From the NCBI RefSeq assembly GCF_001280065.1, contig NZ_LGEA01000091.1:499632-563631 (forward strand): 64,000 bases of DNA, given 5' to 3'. A program made the position numbers and the translations under genes. Origin of the DNA: Streptomyces sp. NRRL B-1140 (lineage in GTDB: Bacteria > Actinomycetota > Actinomycetes > Streptomycetales > Streptomycetaceae). Numbering within the stretch: the first letter of the stretch is position 1; each line of letters begins with the position of its first letter. Shown here piece by piece: positions 17,601-27,598 of the stretch. The notes beneath the pieces are model-generated. The model was given only the letters and a program-made list of their open reading frames with translations, had not been told where the DNA came from and did not search any database.

Positions 17601-17938
17601 ATGCCTGTGGTCAGGTACTCGTGGGCCTGCTTGTTCTCCGGGTACGCCTCGCGGGATGCGGGGTCGGTGGCGATGCGGACTGCTTCGTGGACGGCGGTGG
17701 AGGTCAACTCCGGGTTCAGCTTCTCGATGGCTGCCTGGAGCTCGTCGTGGAGAATCAGGTCGTCCCAGTCCCGGCGGTGGCCGGTGCCGGGGGCTAGGTC
17801 TTTGCCGGGCTTGGTTTCCCACGCGAGTTGGGCGAGTTCGTTGAGGGCCAGGTGCTCCCAGGTGGACTCGGTCATTTTTGCGTCGAGGTGGGCGGGGGTG
17901 GCGGCGGTGGTGGGCGCGCTGCCGTTTTCGGTGGTCAT
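14666..17938 (-). CDS. hsdR: Type I restriction endonuclease subunit R
   Basis: The 1090-residue motor and nuclease subunit has an N-terminal PD-(D/E)XK nuclease (RRFDIVLYVNGLPLAVVELK, near residues 180-200). Helicase motifs follow: Walker A HTQGAGKSEEM (near 330), VVITDRNDLDDQLYDTF, DEAH box VIVDEAHRSHY, LLAFTGTPI, and motif VI ALARVNRRFRGK. The C-terminal helical domain contacts the methyltransferase. It cleaves unmodified DNA after translocation. Its start overlaps the hsdS stop (ATGA), so hsdM-hsdS-hsdR are one operon. All visible catalytic motifs look intact. Confidence 0.96.
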   Translation of the reverse strand: MTTENGSAPTTAATPAHLDAKMTESTWEHLALNELAQLAWETKPGKDLAPGTGHRRDWDDLILHDELQAAIEKLNPELTSTAVHEAVRIATDPASREAYPENKQAHEYLTTGIRLTYTDEFGAEQTPTVRLVDFTDPDANSYLAVNQVTVRDTDGSHRRFDIVLYVNGLPLAVVELKSASDENATLKSAHAQLQTYVSEFPIAFRYNVLCLVSDGITAKYGTAFTPYEHFAPWNVDHEGKPVDTNEPGYDGIDALNLALHGLFTQERFLSLTRNFVNFPPPKPGEPLTGKRIAKPHQYFAVNKAVDAVVEAARTNGQAGVVWHTQGAGKSEEMVETAALVLRHPALNNPTIVVITDRNDLDDQLYDTFLDSETLLETKAHQLNTREDLRVELKRRTVGGVLFTTLQKFGLSKEEKDAGKSHPLLSERRNILVIVDEAHRSHYDSLDGYARHLRDALPYATLLAFTGTPISKAEADTRAVFGEYIDIYDLKRAVDDGATVRVFHEPRVIKVDLPKDVDPNTLDEQANTLTEGMDDAERRRAIQYATTMNTLYGAEDRIAKLADDLIAHWEQRRELVKPDIGAPGKAMVVCATREICVRVFDALAERRPGWVSDEVDKGVMKIVFHGDRSDPEHLRKHSLRKSQQKVVQKRAKDPDDELELLIVHSMLLTGYDAPPIHTLYMDRPMQGANLMQALARVNRRFRGKQDGLLVGYAPLTDNLTKALREYSDQDRKDQTLGADIERAVTEVKNEIATIKGLLAGCRWKEWLADTGRPDSRRRALRRTADFLLDPKNPGNKVEPGTKPLSVRFKDSAARLDRFYRVCAMSKEIAERCEDMDDWRRDISFFSEVRAWMIKIDAARREANGEPLSAEVQRYLQALAASVVDADEITDLYAEAGIGRLDITRLNEAQLRKLENSETPHLVTEALRRMIQQKMREVTKHNVVRNESFTERLNDLMRRYMLQQLTSAQVIAELAALAREVSAEARRGERFDPPLTHAELAFYDAVAHRDMAEAMEGGDDTLAKIARALVRDIQKNLSVDWLSREPVRAKLRTRIRRVLAMFDYPPEEEREAVDLVLKQMEIVAALWAPAAK

Positions 17939-19123
17939 ACGGCGTCCTCCACGATCTTTTCGGCGTCTCGGACTCGGAGTTTGCCGGACATTAGTTGGGG
18001 GAGGAGGGTGTCGCGAAGGGCGGCCAGGATACGGGATTCGCGGTCGAGTGATTGCATGTGCGCGAAGGAATCCGATGCCACTTCACCGAACTCAGTGAGC
18101 AACCTTTCATCAGGCCGATTGATGTGAAAGTTCGCCGCGTCCACGGCAGTGACCCGCTGACGCCCTGATGAGCCAACCATGTTCCGGATGGCATGCTCAC
18201 GGAACCTACTACTGCGCGCCAGGAAATAGCTGAACTCGGATGGGACTCCCTCGGCTGAACGCATCACGATGAACTCAGTGGAACCCACCCCGATTTCGCC
18301 ATCCTCCATGAAGTTGACGTACCCCGTCTTCCCGTTCTCTAGACACGGCGTGATACGAGCCAGGAGGGTGTCTCCATTGACGAATCGAGTTCCGCCCTTC
18401 GGCTCTCTCCTTGCCCAGGTCCCGATTCCTGCCCGACTTGTAGAGAGAGCGGCCATATCGACGTAAACAGCCTCCTCGGACGGCTTCGGAACCTTGGGGC
18501 TGAAGTGGACGAAGTCCGTCACGGGCGCGGCGATTGCAGGATCTGGTTCGTCCTCCAAACCCATACGCTCAGCTTGCAACTTGAGCAGCTGTTCGTATGT
18601 AACAGCGATGCGCTCGTTCACCGCGATTTTGTCGTCCAGAACTCCAAGCACCTCAACGATGGCCGCCTGATCTGACAGATCAGGCAAAGCGATGGGCCAC
18701 CTCGGCAACTCGGTGAGAGGGATCCGGTCGACAGTAGCCCCATGAATCGCACCAGATCGAATGGTTGCCTGAAATTCAGGAGCCAGGTATGTAAGCAGCA
18801 GAAACCTAGGGAGCACCCGATCTCGATTCGGGCGCAGAATCCCCATTCTACGCCCCAGGCAGGCTTTTACGCCTTGGGGCATGAGGGCGGCATCCCCTAG
18901 ACGGGTCTCGTAAGAGAACAGAACATCGCCTGGTTCAGGCGTAACCCTTCTTGTCCACTTGACGAAGTCTTCCTCTGAAATATGTGCAGACTCGGCGAGG
19001 TTAAGCCGGCCGCGATCCAAGCTAGAGATGCTCAGGAACCAAGGACCGCTACTCGTCTTTTTGGGGGTTGCATGAGGCCCGTCGAATACCTGGGCGACTT
19101 CTCCGACCGTATAGGAACGCCAC

Positions 19124-19131
<8 letters not shown>
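17935..19131 (-). CDS. hsdS: Type I restriction-modification specificity subunit S
   Basis: The GTG at 19131 lies in the GGTGACTGA junction with hsdM and gives 398 residues; a longer reading adds 17 unsupported residues. Two target-recognition domains are visible, each ending in a coiled coil. The first starts at WRSYTVGEVAQVFDGPHATP and ends with LPDLSDQAAIVEVLGVLDDKI. The second covers the segment from FVHFSPKVPKPS and ends near HMQSLDRESRILAALRDTLL with PQLMSGKLRV. It sets the DNA sequence recognised by the complex. The coding region is visibly lower in GC than hsdM and hsdR, as is common for exchanged TRD segments. Confidence 0.94.
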
Positions 19132-20764
<1,633 letters not shown>

Positions 20765-20797
20765 CGTTACTTCTTCCAGACGGTGTCGGTGGATGGG

Positions 20798-22909
20798 TTA
20801 CGTGCGGTTGGTCGTTCGGGGTTCGCCGAGGGTCAGGGTGCCGTCCGCCAAGCCCGCGATCGTCAGACTGCGAGCCTCCGCGAGGGCGTCGGACTGGGCC
20901 CGCAGCAGGCGTTCCCGGCGTTCCGTCTCGGCCAGCAGGGCGTCGAAGCGGAGCACCTCGTCCGGGTCGAGGTCGGGGAGCTGGTAGTCCTCGATACGGC
21001 GGGCCGGGCGTACCGCGCTGGGACTGCGGGCGGTGCCACGGGCCGTGCCGAGCAGGGCCGCGAGGACCCTGGGCGTGAGCGGGCGACGGGCATCGGCGTT
21101 GACCCTGAGGACGCGGGCCGGAAACGCGACGACCGAGAAGCCGTCGTGGTCGACGTACACGCCCAGGCGGGGCGCCAGGGTGTAGACGACGTCACCGGGC
21201 TCGGTGAGCGCCGCCTGTTCGTACTCCGCGGCCAGCAGCAGGCGGTCGATGCGGCGCCCGCCCACGGGGCGTACGCCGGTGATCTCCTCGTGACCCAGGA
21301 CGGTGTGGTGGCCGTCCCGCGTGAGGTGCTTCTCGTCGATACGGTGGCCGGGGAGTCGGGTCACCCTGCGTGCGGTGATCAGCTTGCCCAGGGTGGTGCG
21401 CTCCGGCAGGCGGCCGACCCTGCGCAGTACGGCCCCTCGGTAAGGGCCACGCTCATCCTCGTACGCCCGGGTGTCCGCTGTCGCCCGCTCCAGGCGGGCC
21501 TCGGCCTCAGCGATCCGTGCGGGCCGTTCGGTCACCTTGTCGGACCAGATCGCGGAGGCAGGTGGCGCGGGCGGGGTCAGGGGACCGCCGAAGGCCCGGT
21601 CCAGGTCGGCGACGGGGACCACACGGCCGTAGCGCGGGTCGTGACCGTCGAGTCCTCGGAAGCCTTCCGCGCGCCAGAGGAGGACGTCCTCGGCGAGCCG
21701 CATGCGCACGCCCGGTGTGAGCTGTTCCGAGCTGATGTCGGCCAGTAAGACCTTGCCCTCTGCCGCCTGGACCGGGCCGCGTGTGAGCGTCCACAGCGCG
21801 GGACGGTAGCCGGGGCGGAAGGGCAGGACCCCGCCCGGAAGCGAGATGACCGACTCGACGATGTTCTCGCGCAGGAGGGCCGAGCGGAGCTGGGCGGCCT
21901 CGGTGCTCTTCAGTTCGTCGACGAGCGCGTCGGCCGGTCCGAGGACCACGGCCGTACAGCCGGGGCGGAGAAGGTAGGCGACGCGTTCGAGCTCCGTCAG
22001 GGCGGTGAGTACCGAGCGGTCCTCGCCGGGGCGGTACGGGAGCTGGGTGGCGACGAGGTCGGGGTCCGCGAAGCGTTCCTCCAGGTCGGTGCCGGTCTGG
22101 ACGTCGAGGTCGAGTTCGCCGACGCCCGCCAGCAGGAGGCGGCGGCGGGTGATGCGCGTGAGCCGGTCGTCGGGGTCGGCGGCCAGGACGGTGACGCGGT
22201 CGTGGTTCTCCGTGTCGTCGAGGAGCGCGGCGAGCAGGTCGCCGGCGCGGGCGTGCGGGTCGGCGAGGGTGAGGGACTCGCCCTGCTCAAGGCGGAGGCG
22301 GAGGTCGGTGAGCTGGGTGATCAGGCTCCGCAGTTCCGGGGCGACCGCGTCGGCGGCGAGGGAGTCCAGTCCGAGCCGGGAGCGGGCGGCGAGCAGCCAT
22401 TCGTACGCGCCGCGCTCGTCGTAGGCGGACTCGATCAGGTCCTCGGCGAGGCGGGCGAGCGGGGCCGCCGTGGCGTCGATCGCGCGGAGCTCTCGGAGTA
22501 CGAAATCGTCCTCGGCGTCGATCCGTCCGGCTCGGCGCAGCAGTGCGGACCAGTGGGCTTCGTCGGCTTGGGCGTCGGACGCGGAGGCCCGAGAGACGTT
22601 CGCGTCATCGGCCAGGGGCTGGCCGTCGAGTCGGCGCAGGCACAGCAGGCTGCCGAGCGTCTCGACGAGCTGCCACGGCGTGAAACGGTCCCGCAGCGCG
22701 ATGATGCCGAAGAGGGCCAGCTCGGATCGGAGCTCCCGCGGGGCGGCGTTGCCGAGGCCGGAGGCGATCAGCCACTCGGTCACCTGCGCGCCGTCGAACA
22801 GGGGCCGTCCCGAGCTCTCGGACACGGCGGCGGGGAAGCCCGGGTAGCGTCGGCGCCAGGTGGACACTACGGGGCGTTTCACCCGTGCGAACGTCGCGAT
22901 GTCGGTCAT
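20798..22909 (-). CDS. Methyltransferase-like/TRD fusion with degenerate catalytic motifs
   Basis: The protein is 703 residues from ATG 22909; ATGs at 22981 and 22996 would add N-terminal residues. Residues 1-50 form a MerR-like helix-turn-helix (DIATFARVKRPVVSTWRRRY). The middle is HsdM-like, but SAM motif I reads DPHARAGDLLAAL (217 onward) and the position of NPPY reads TQLPY (288-292), so it is probably inactive as a methylase. The C-terminal third looks like an HsdS target-recognition half with a coiled-coil end: LTEPGDVVYTLAPRLGVYV, then LPDLDPDEVLRFDALLAETE. It probably binds a DNA sequence without modifying it. It sits 33 bp from hsdM and diverges from the gene pair at 23229-27468. Confidence 0.82.
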   Translation of the reverse strand: MTDIATFARVKRPVVSTWRRRYPGFPAAVSESSGRPLFDGAQVTEWLIASGLGNAAPRELRSELALFGIIALRDRFTPWQLVETLGSLLCLRRLDGQPLADDANVSRASASDAQADEAHWSALLRRAGRIDAEDDFVLRELRAIDATAAPLARLAEDLIESAYDERGAYEWLLAARSRLGLDSLAADAVAPELRSLITQLTDLRLRLEQGESLTLADPHARAGDLLAALLDDTENHDRVTVLAADPDDRLTRITRRRLLLAGVGELDLDVQTGTDLEERFADPDLVATQLPYRPGEDRSVLTALTELERVAYLLRPGCTAVVLGPADALVDELKSTEAAQLRSALLRENIVESVISLPGGVLPFRPGYRPALWTLTRGPVQAAEGKVLLADISSEQLTPGVRMRLAEDVLLWRAEGFRGLDGHDPRYGRVVPVADLDRAFGGPLTPPAPPASAIWSDKVTERPARIAEAEARLERATADTRAYEDERGPYRGAVLRRVGRLPERTTLGKLITARRVTRLPGHRIDEKHLTRDGHHTVLGHEEITGVRPVGGRRIDRLLLAAEYEQAALTEPGDVVYTLAPRLGVYVDHDGFSVVAFPARVLRVNADARRPLTPRVLAALLGTARGTARSPSAVRPARRIEDYQLPDLDPDEVLRFDALLAETERRERLLRAQSDALAEARSLTIAGLADGTLTLGEPRTTNRT

Positions 22910-23126
22910 CGCCACCAGGAGGGGGAGCGGTCCGGGGGAGCGGAGTGCCGGGTTCGGCAGACCAGTGACCACGGTTCGCATCCCTCCCCCGCTCATCTAT
23001 CGTCACACCAGCTGCTTCGGTCAGCAGGCCGGGCTTGTCCTGCGTCACGGCTCCGCTTGCGTCGGACGCTCGCCCGACGCCACAAGACGATACGCCGAGC
23101 CCGGCGATGCAGGTGCAGGTTTCGTT

Positions 23127-23142
23127 GATAACGACGGTTATC
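23127..23142. promoter_or_regulatory. Palindrome GATAAC-gacg-GTTATC between divergent genes
   Basis: This is a perfect 6-bp inverted repeat with a 4-bp centre, identical in arms and spacing to the one at 10645-10660. It lies in the region between the methyltransferase-like gene (leftward) and the 23229/24796 pair (rightward), about 90 bp before the latter. It could therefore regulate both directions. Confidence 0.62.
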
Positions 23143-23228
23143 AGACTCACCACAGGCTGCCGTGGGGGCCTCGTCCGGCCGTGTGATGCACATCCGAAGT
23201 GCCACGACCCCGCGAGAGATGCGCCACA

Positions 23229-24803
23229 ATGGCGGATCGGTCTCCCGACCGAACAGCGCCAAGGGGGTGGCAGCGGGACATGGCCGAGCGCATGGCCGCC
23301 GTCGGAGGGGGCGGGCGAACACCGGAGCTCGTGGCCGGACCGGGCTGGAGCCGCCCCGGACTGGACGTCGCCGCAGGCCGTTATCCGCTCTCGGTGGAGC
23401 GGCATGTGGGGCGCATGGTCGATCACCTGGTGCCAGGGGTGACCACGTTGACTCCGCACGCGCGTTACTACGCTCTGCACGGGCTGATCGCGGCGCAGGC
23501 CGATGCGTACGACCTGACGGTCCCGGCCGCGCAGACTCTGCTGCGCCGTGCGGAAGTGGCGTTGGCCGCCGTGTCGTTCGCGCATCATCCGCAGGCTCTG
23601 GAGTGGCTGCCGCGCGCTCATGGGGTCGATGCCCTGGCCCGGCGGCTGCACTCCGGGACGGTCACCATGTCCGAAGCCGAGGTCCCGGGCAAGGACGGGT
23701 ACGTGGGCAACGCGTGGGGGTTCTGGGCACCGTACGCCGGATCCGAGGTCGCGCTCGGCATCCTTGGCGCGGGCCCCATGCCGGTTCCCGGACCGCGGCT
23801 GGAGACCGCGGCACTGCGAGCCGGGTTGGGCGGGCTGCTCGAACTGGCTGCCGAGGACACCCTGGACGTGGATGATCTCGCCTCCTTCGGCGACCGGCTG
23901 TGCGTGTGTGTGGGCGGCGAGCATCCTGACGGGGCGTGGCTGGCGAACCTGATGTGCGAGCCCGATGCACCGGCCGAAGCAGGCTCCCGCTCGGCGACAC
24001 GGCGACAGACGATTCAGCTTCTGGCTCGTGTGGTCGCCACACATCCCGTCCGGTACTTCACCCGGGACATCGGCCAGGTGCTCGCCTTCGGCGACTTCCT
24101 GACCACCGATCCCGTGACCAGCGGCATCGACGTGGCCGGTGCCTGGCGCGGGGTGGTGTTGCGCAACTACTCCGTAGGAGCCTGGCGCCGCCTGTGGTCC
24201 TGGCTCGTGGAGCAGGTCGACGGGCTCGTGCCGATCGAGGACGTGGCCGACCGCTTCGCCGCGCAGTTGCCCGACATGACGGTGGACGCGTTCCTGTCCT
24301 CCCTTCCCGCGACGCAGAGCACGACCGGAGCGCCGTTGCCCGTCGAGCACGACCTGCGGGGGACGGACGATCCCTTGCCCCTCAACGAGCTAAAGGTGCT
24401 CGCCGCCGGCGCCCGCCGGGTGGACGAACTCACCGGTCGGGTCCGGGACGCGTTCCTCGGCCAGCGCGGTGTCGAGCTCGGCCCGGAATGGGTCCAGCGG
24501 CGGCTTGACGAAGCCCGGCCCATGAAACTGCGCGACGTCGCCCGCCGACTCACCCACGACCTGGTGGCGCGGTCGCAGCGGATCTCGCTGGCCAAGGCCC
24601 GCCGACGCGCCGACGGCACGTTGTGGTTACCGACCCGGCTGCACGAGCGGGGCGGGCTGCTGTACCGGACGAGCAAGGAGGGACGTGGTGACGTCGGCCT
24701 TCGGCTGGACCAGCTCGGGACCGTCCTGGCCACCTGCGGCGTACTGCGGTACCACGACCAGCGCTGGTCGGTGACCAGAAGCTGGAGGACTCTCGTTGAC
24801 TGA
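23229..24803 (+). CDS. Uncharacterised protein coupled to PLD-like protein
   Basis: The protein has 524 residues from ATG 23229 (GAGAG upstream); ATG 23280 with GGGGGTGG is an alternative. I do not recognise a named family. The first third is helical, with RHVGRMVDHLVPGVTTLTPH and ARYYALHGLIAAQADAYDL, a layout seen in scaffold-like proteins of phage-defence loci. The centre has AWGFWAPYAGSEVALGIL and a Cys-containing LCVCVGGEH segment. The C-terminal 120 residues are basic and winged-helix-like (MKLRDVARRLTHDLVARSQR and GLLYRTSKEGRGDVGLRLDQ, then LRYHDQRWSVT), which suggests DNA binding. It overlaps the PLD gene start by 8 bp, so the two products are probably made together. Confidence 0.72.
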   Translation: MADRSPDRTAPRGWQRDMAERMAAVGGGGRTPELVAGPGWSRPGLDVAAGRYPLSVERHVGRMVDHLVPGVTTLTPHARYYALHGLIAAQADAYDLTVPAAQTLLRRAEVALAAVSFAHHPQALEWLPRAHGVDALARRLHSGTVTMSEAEVPGKDGYVGNAWGFWAPYAGSEVALGILGAGPMPVPGPRLETAALRAGLGGLLELAAEDTLDVDDLASFGDRLCVCVGGEHPDGAWLANLMCEPDAPAEAGSRSATRRQTIQLLARVVATHPVRYFTRDIGQVLAFGDFLTTDPVTSGIDVAGAWRGVVLRNYSVGAWRRLWSWLVEQVDGLVPIEDVADRFAAQLPDMTVDAFLSSLPATQSTTGAPLPVEHDLRGTDDPLPLNELKVLAAGARRVDELTGRVRDAFLGQRGVELGPEWVQRRLDEARPMKLRDVARRLTHDLVARSQRISLAKARRRADGTLWLPTRLHERGGLLYRTSKEGRGDVGLRLDQLGTVLATCGVLRYHDQRWSVTRSWRTLVD

Positions 24804-27468
24804 GACCGCACCGGCACCGGAAGCGGTGGAGCCGCCCACCGCGTTCGCCTCGCCTCTGACCCTCATCCTCGACGAGGAGCGCAGGGGCGGAGGGAGCCTG
24901 GAAGAAGCCCTCTTCCTCAGCTTCACCGCCGATCTCGGCTTCTTCGAGGAGGTCGCCCTCGGCGTCACCCAGGCCACCGGCGCACGCGTCACCGTGGCGG
25001 GAGACGTCTCCATGACCCGGAACGATCCGCGCTCCGTTCGGCGGGCCGGTCGTAGCTACCTCGCCGGACTGGCATACGCCCACGGTGCCGCGTTCCACCC
25101 CAAGCTGATGGTCCTCGCCGGACCGGAGCACGCCACTATCGCGCTCGGCTCCGGCAACACCACGCTGGCCGGCTGGCAGGCCAACGCCGAGCTGTGGACG
25201 GTTCTGCGGGTGGACGCCGAGCAGAGTCCCACCGCTGTTCCGGAGTTGTCCGCATGGCTGCGCGGCCTCCCGGAGAAGGTGAGGTTCTCCGCCGGTGTGC
25301 CGCAGGCGCTGGGGCGGGTCGCAGCGCTGCTGGACCGGCTCCACCACAACAGGACCCCCACGGCGCCACAGGTCCGCATCGTCTGCAGCCTGCGTTCGCC
25401 GATCATCGAACAGCTTCCGCAGGGGCCCGTCGACGAACTGGCCGTGTTCGCACCCTTCTACGACCGGCGCTCCATGGCACTGCGGCGACTGCTCGAACGC
25501 TTCCGGCCACGCCGGTTCGCCCTCGCCTACCAGCCCGGACTCAGTGACCTCGACGGCCCGTCGGTCGCCGCCCTGGTCAAGGAGTACGGCGGACGCGTCA
25601 TCAGCGACAACTCCCAACGGTACCGCCACGGGAAGCTCGTCGAGTGGGTCTCCGAAGGGCAGCGGTGGGCCCTGACCGGAAGCCCGAACCTCTCCGCCGC
25701 GGCCCTGCTGCTTTCCCAGGGCGACGGCGGCAACTGCGAACTCGGCATCGTCACCCCCATCACCGCGACCCTTCTTCCGGACGGCACCGACGAGCCTGCA
25801 GCCCGGCTGCGCACGGTCCCACCCCTCCCTCGCCCCAGCGCTGCCCATGGACCGCTGTTGCTCGGTGCCCTACGCGTATCGGACGGCCTGGAGATCAGCG
25901 TGGCCCGGCCCCTATCCGGCACCGCTCACCTGGAGTTGTCCCAGGCTGCGGCACCGCCGGAGGCATGGGAGCGCATCGCCGACATCCCGGCCGGCCAGGT
26001 CACGCTGACGGTGACGGCTCCAGCGGATGCGGGCAGCCGTGTGCGACTGGTCGTAGTCGACAACGACGGCGTACCCCACTTCGGCAACATCGTGTTCGTC
26101 GTCGACCCTGATCGCGCCCTGCGCCGAATGACCCCGGCCCAGTCCCAGGCCCCCGCGACACGGCCACCCGACCTGTTCGCGGATCCCCGGCTCGCCGAAC
26201 GATTCCTGGGCGACCTGGAAACCCTCCGTACGGGACTGACCCCCACTCCAGCGGGCGTATCCGCGAGCAGCAGCACTGGCGGTGCGGCCGCTGGTGCCCG
26301 GCTGGAGGGCGGTGAGGACGGCTGGGAGCACTACCTGGACGAGTGCGCCCGGCGGCTCGGACATCCGCTCACGCGCTTCGCGCTGGGTGTCCCCCTGCCC
26401 GCCGACGTCAGCACGCCCTTTCAGGACCTGTTGCCCGTCTCCTGGGACGAGCGGTTCACGGACGACATCGAAGCCGCCCTCGATGATGACGATGCCGAGG
26501 CTGTGGCAGCGGAGCACGATCCCGAGGCGGCCGGTGCCGAAGCGAACAGCACCGCCGCCCTGCCCGACCTTCGGCATGCCGACCAGGAAGTCCGCCGTAG
26601 ATACCGGCGCTGGGTGGAGCGCCTCGTCGCTCTCGCTCCCCACTTGGGCCCTCCGGAGCGCATGCTCGTCGTCCGGCTGACGCTGTGGACCGTCGCGGCA
26701 GGCGCCTGGCCTCCGGCACACACCGACTGGCTGCCGCTGCTCTCCCGCGCGGTCCGCGCACTGAACCGAAACGATCTCCCCGAGCGGATCGAGCCCCAGG
26801 TCGGCAGCCTTGCCGCGGTCGCCCTGGCCGTGCTTCGAAGCCACGCCCCACGCTACGAGATCACCCCTGAGACGCTTGCCTTCAACGAAGCCTCCCAGGC
26901 GGTCGGCCACCTGCTTCCCGCAGTGGATGCCGCGTACGTTGCGGAATACACGGCGCTGCTCGACACAGCCTTCGGCCCTGCCGTCGACCAGGCCGCCGTA
27001 CTCGATGTCGCGTCGGACGTCGTACAGGACGATCCCCTCGCTGACGCCGTATGGTCCCTTGCCGAGAAGGGGCGCGACGTGCACCGCCACGGACGACTCC
27101 TGCTCCATGTCGCCGGCCGCTTCAGCAACCCCGCACTGGTTGCACTCGAAGCAGTCGGCGCCGCCGAGGACGCATCTCTGGTCGGGGCTTGGGCCGACTC
27201 TGGCTCGGACTCCGGCGGAGGATCTTGGGCGCTGGTCGTCTGGCGTCGGCCCGACCTCGTCGTGGTCGATGCCCGTCGGCCCATACCCCTCTGGCGGCAT
27301 TACCGGCTCACCGGGCTGGTGGGCCCCAGAGCCCTCGCCGCACAACGCGGGTTCGAATCCGCCACCTCCGTACCCCACGGCCCCCGCAACCAGCCTTTCG
27401 AACTGGCGCAGCAAATCCTGTCGGATCTCCGTCTGGCCTCGCCTCAGCCACCACAGTGCGAGCCATAG
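24796..27468 (+). CDS. Phospholipase D-like protein with two HKD motifs
   Basis: The protein is 890 residues, starting at TTG 24796 with GGAGG seven bases upstream. The first HKD-type motif is HPKLMVLAG...GSGNTT (His101, Lys103) and the second is RHGKLVEW...TGSPNLS (His278, Lys280). This is the two-half active-site layout of PLD-superfamily nucleases and phosphodiesterases. After about residue 330 there is a beta-rich region with no recognised family, then a Pro/Ala linker, and a long C-terminal helical region (WERLVALAPHLGPPERMLVV, QPFELAQQILSDLRL at the end). It is a good candidate for the nuclease effector of this locus. It is much longer than DISARM DrmC or bacterial Nuc. Confidence 0.85.
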   Translation: MTETAPAPEAVEPPTAFASPLTLILDEERRGGGSLEEALFLSFTADLGFFEEVALGVTQATGARVTVAGDVSMTRNDPRSVRRAGRSYLAGLAYAHGAAFHPKLMVLAGPEHATIALGSGNTTLAGWQANAELWTVLRVDAEQSPTAVPELSAWLRGLPEKVRFSAGVPQALGRVAALLDRLHHNRTPTAPQVRIVCSLRSPIIEQLPQGPVDELAVFAPFYDRRSMALRRLLERFRPRRFALAYQPGLSDLDGPSVAALVKEYGGRVISDNSQRYRHGKLVEWVSEGQRWALTGSPNLSAAALLLSQGDGGNCELGIVTPITATLLPDGTDEPAARLRTVPPLPRPSAAHGPLLLGALRVSDGLEISVARPLSGTAHLELSQAAAPPEAWERIADIPAGQVTLTVTAPADAGSRVRLVVVDNDGVPHFGNIVFVVDPDRALRRMTPAQSQAPATRPPDLFADPRLAERFLGDLETLRTGLTPTPAGVSASSSTGGAAAGARLEGGEDGWEHYLDECARRLGHPLTRFALGVPLPADVSTPFQDLLPVSWDERFTDDIEAALDDDDAEAVAAEHDPEAAGAEANSTAALPDLRHADQEVRRRYRRWVERLVALAPHLGPPERMLVVRLTLWTVAAGAWPPAHTDWLPLLSRAVRALNRNDLPERIEPQVGSLAAVALAVLRSHAPRYEITPETLAFNEASQAVGHLLPAVDAAYVAEYTALLDTAFGPAVDQAAVLDVASDVVQDDPLADAVWSLAEKGRDVHRHGRLLLHVAGRFSNPALVALEAVGAAEDASLVGAWADSGSDSGGGSWALVVWRRPDLVVVDARRPIPLWRHYRLTGLVGPRALAAQRGFESATSVPHGPRNQPFELAQQILSDLRLASPQPPQCEP

Positions 27469-27598
27469 TCCGTGGACTACCCCGCGTGCTCGCCGGGGAG
27501 GACGCCGTGCCACCGGCCACCGGCGGCCACAGTCCTCAGGATCTGTCCACGGCAAGGTGCGCGCGGGGAGCGCTGTGCGCCTCCGGGGTCAGGGTCCG

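Noticed and set aside
27347..27366. GGGTTCGAATCC T-arm-like sequence
   Set aside because: It is inside the PLD-like gene and has no tRNA structure around it.
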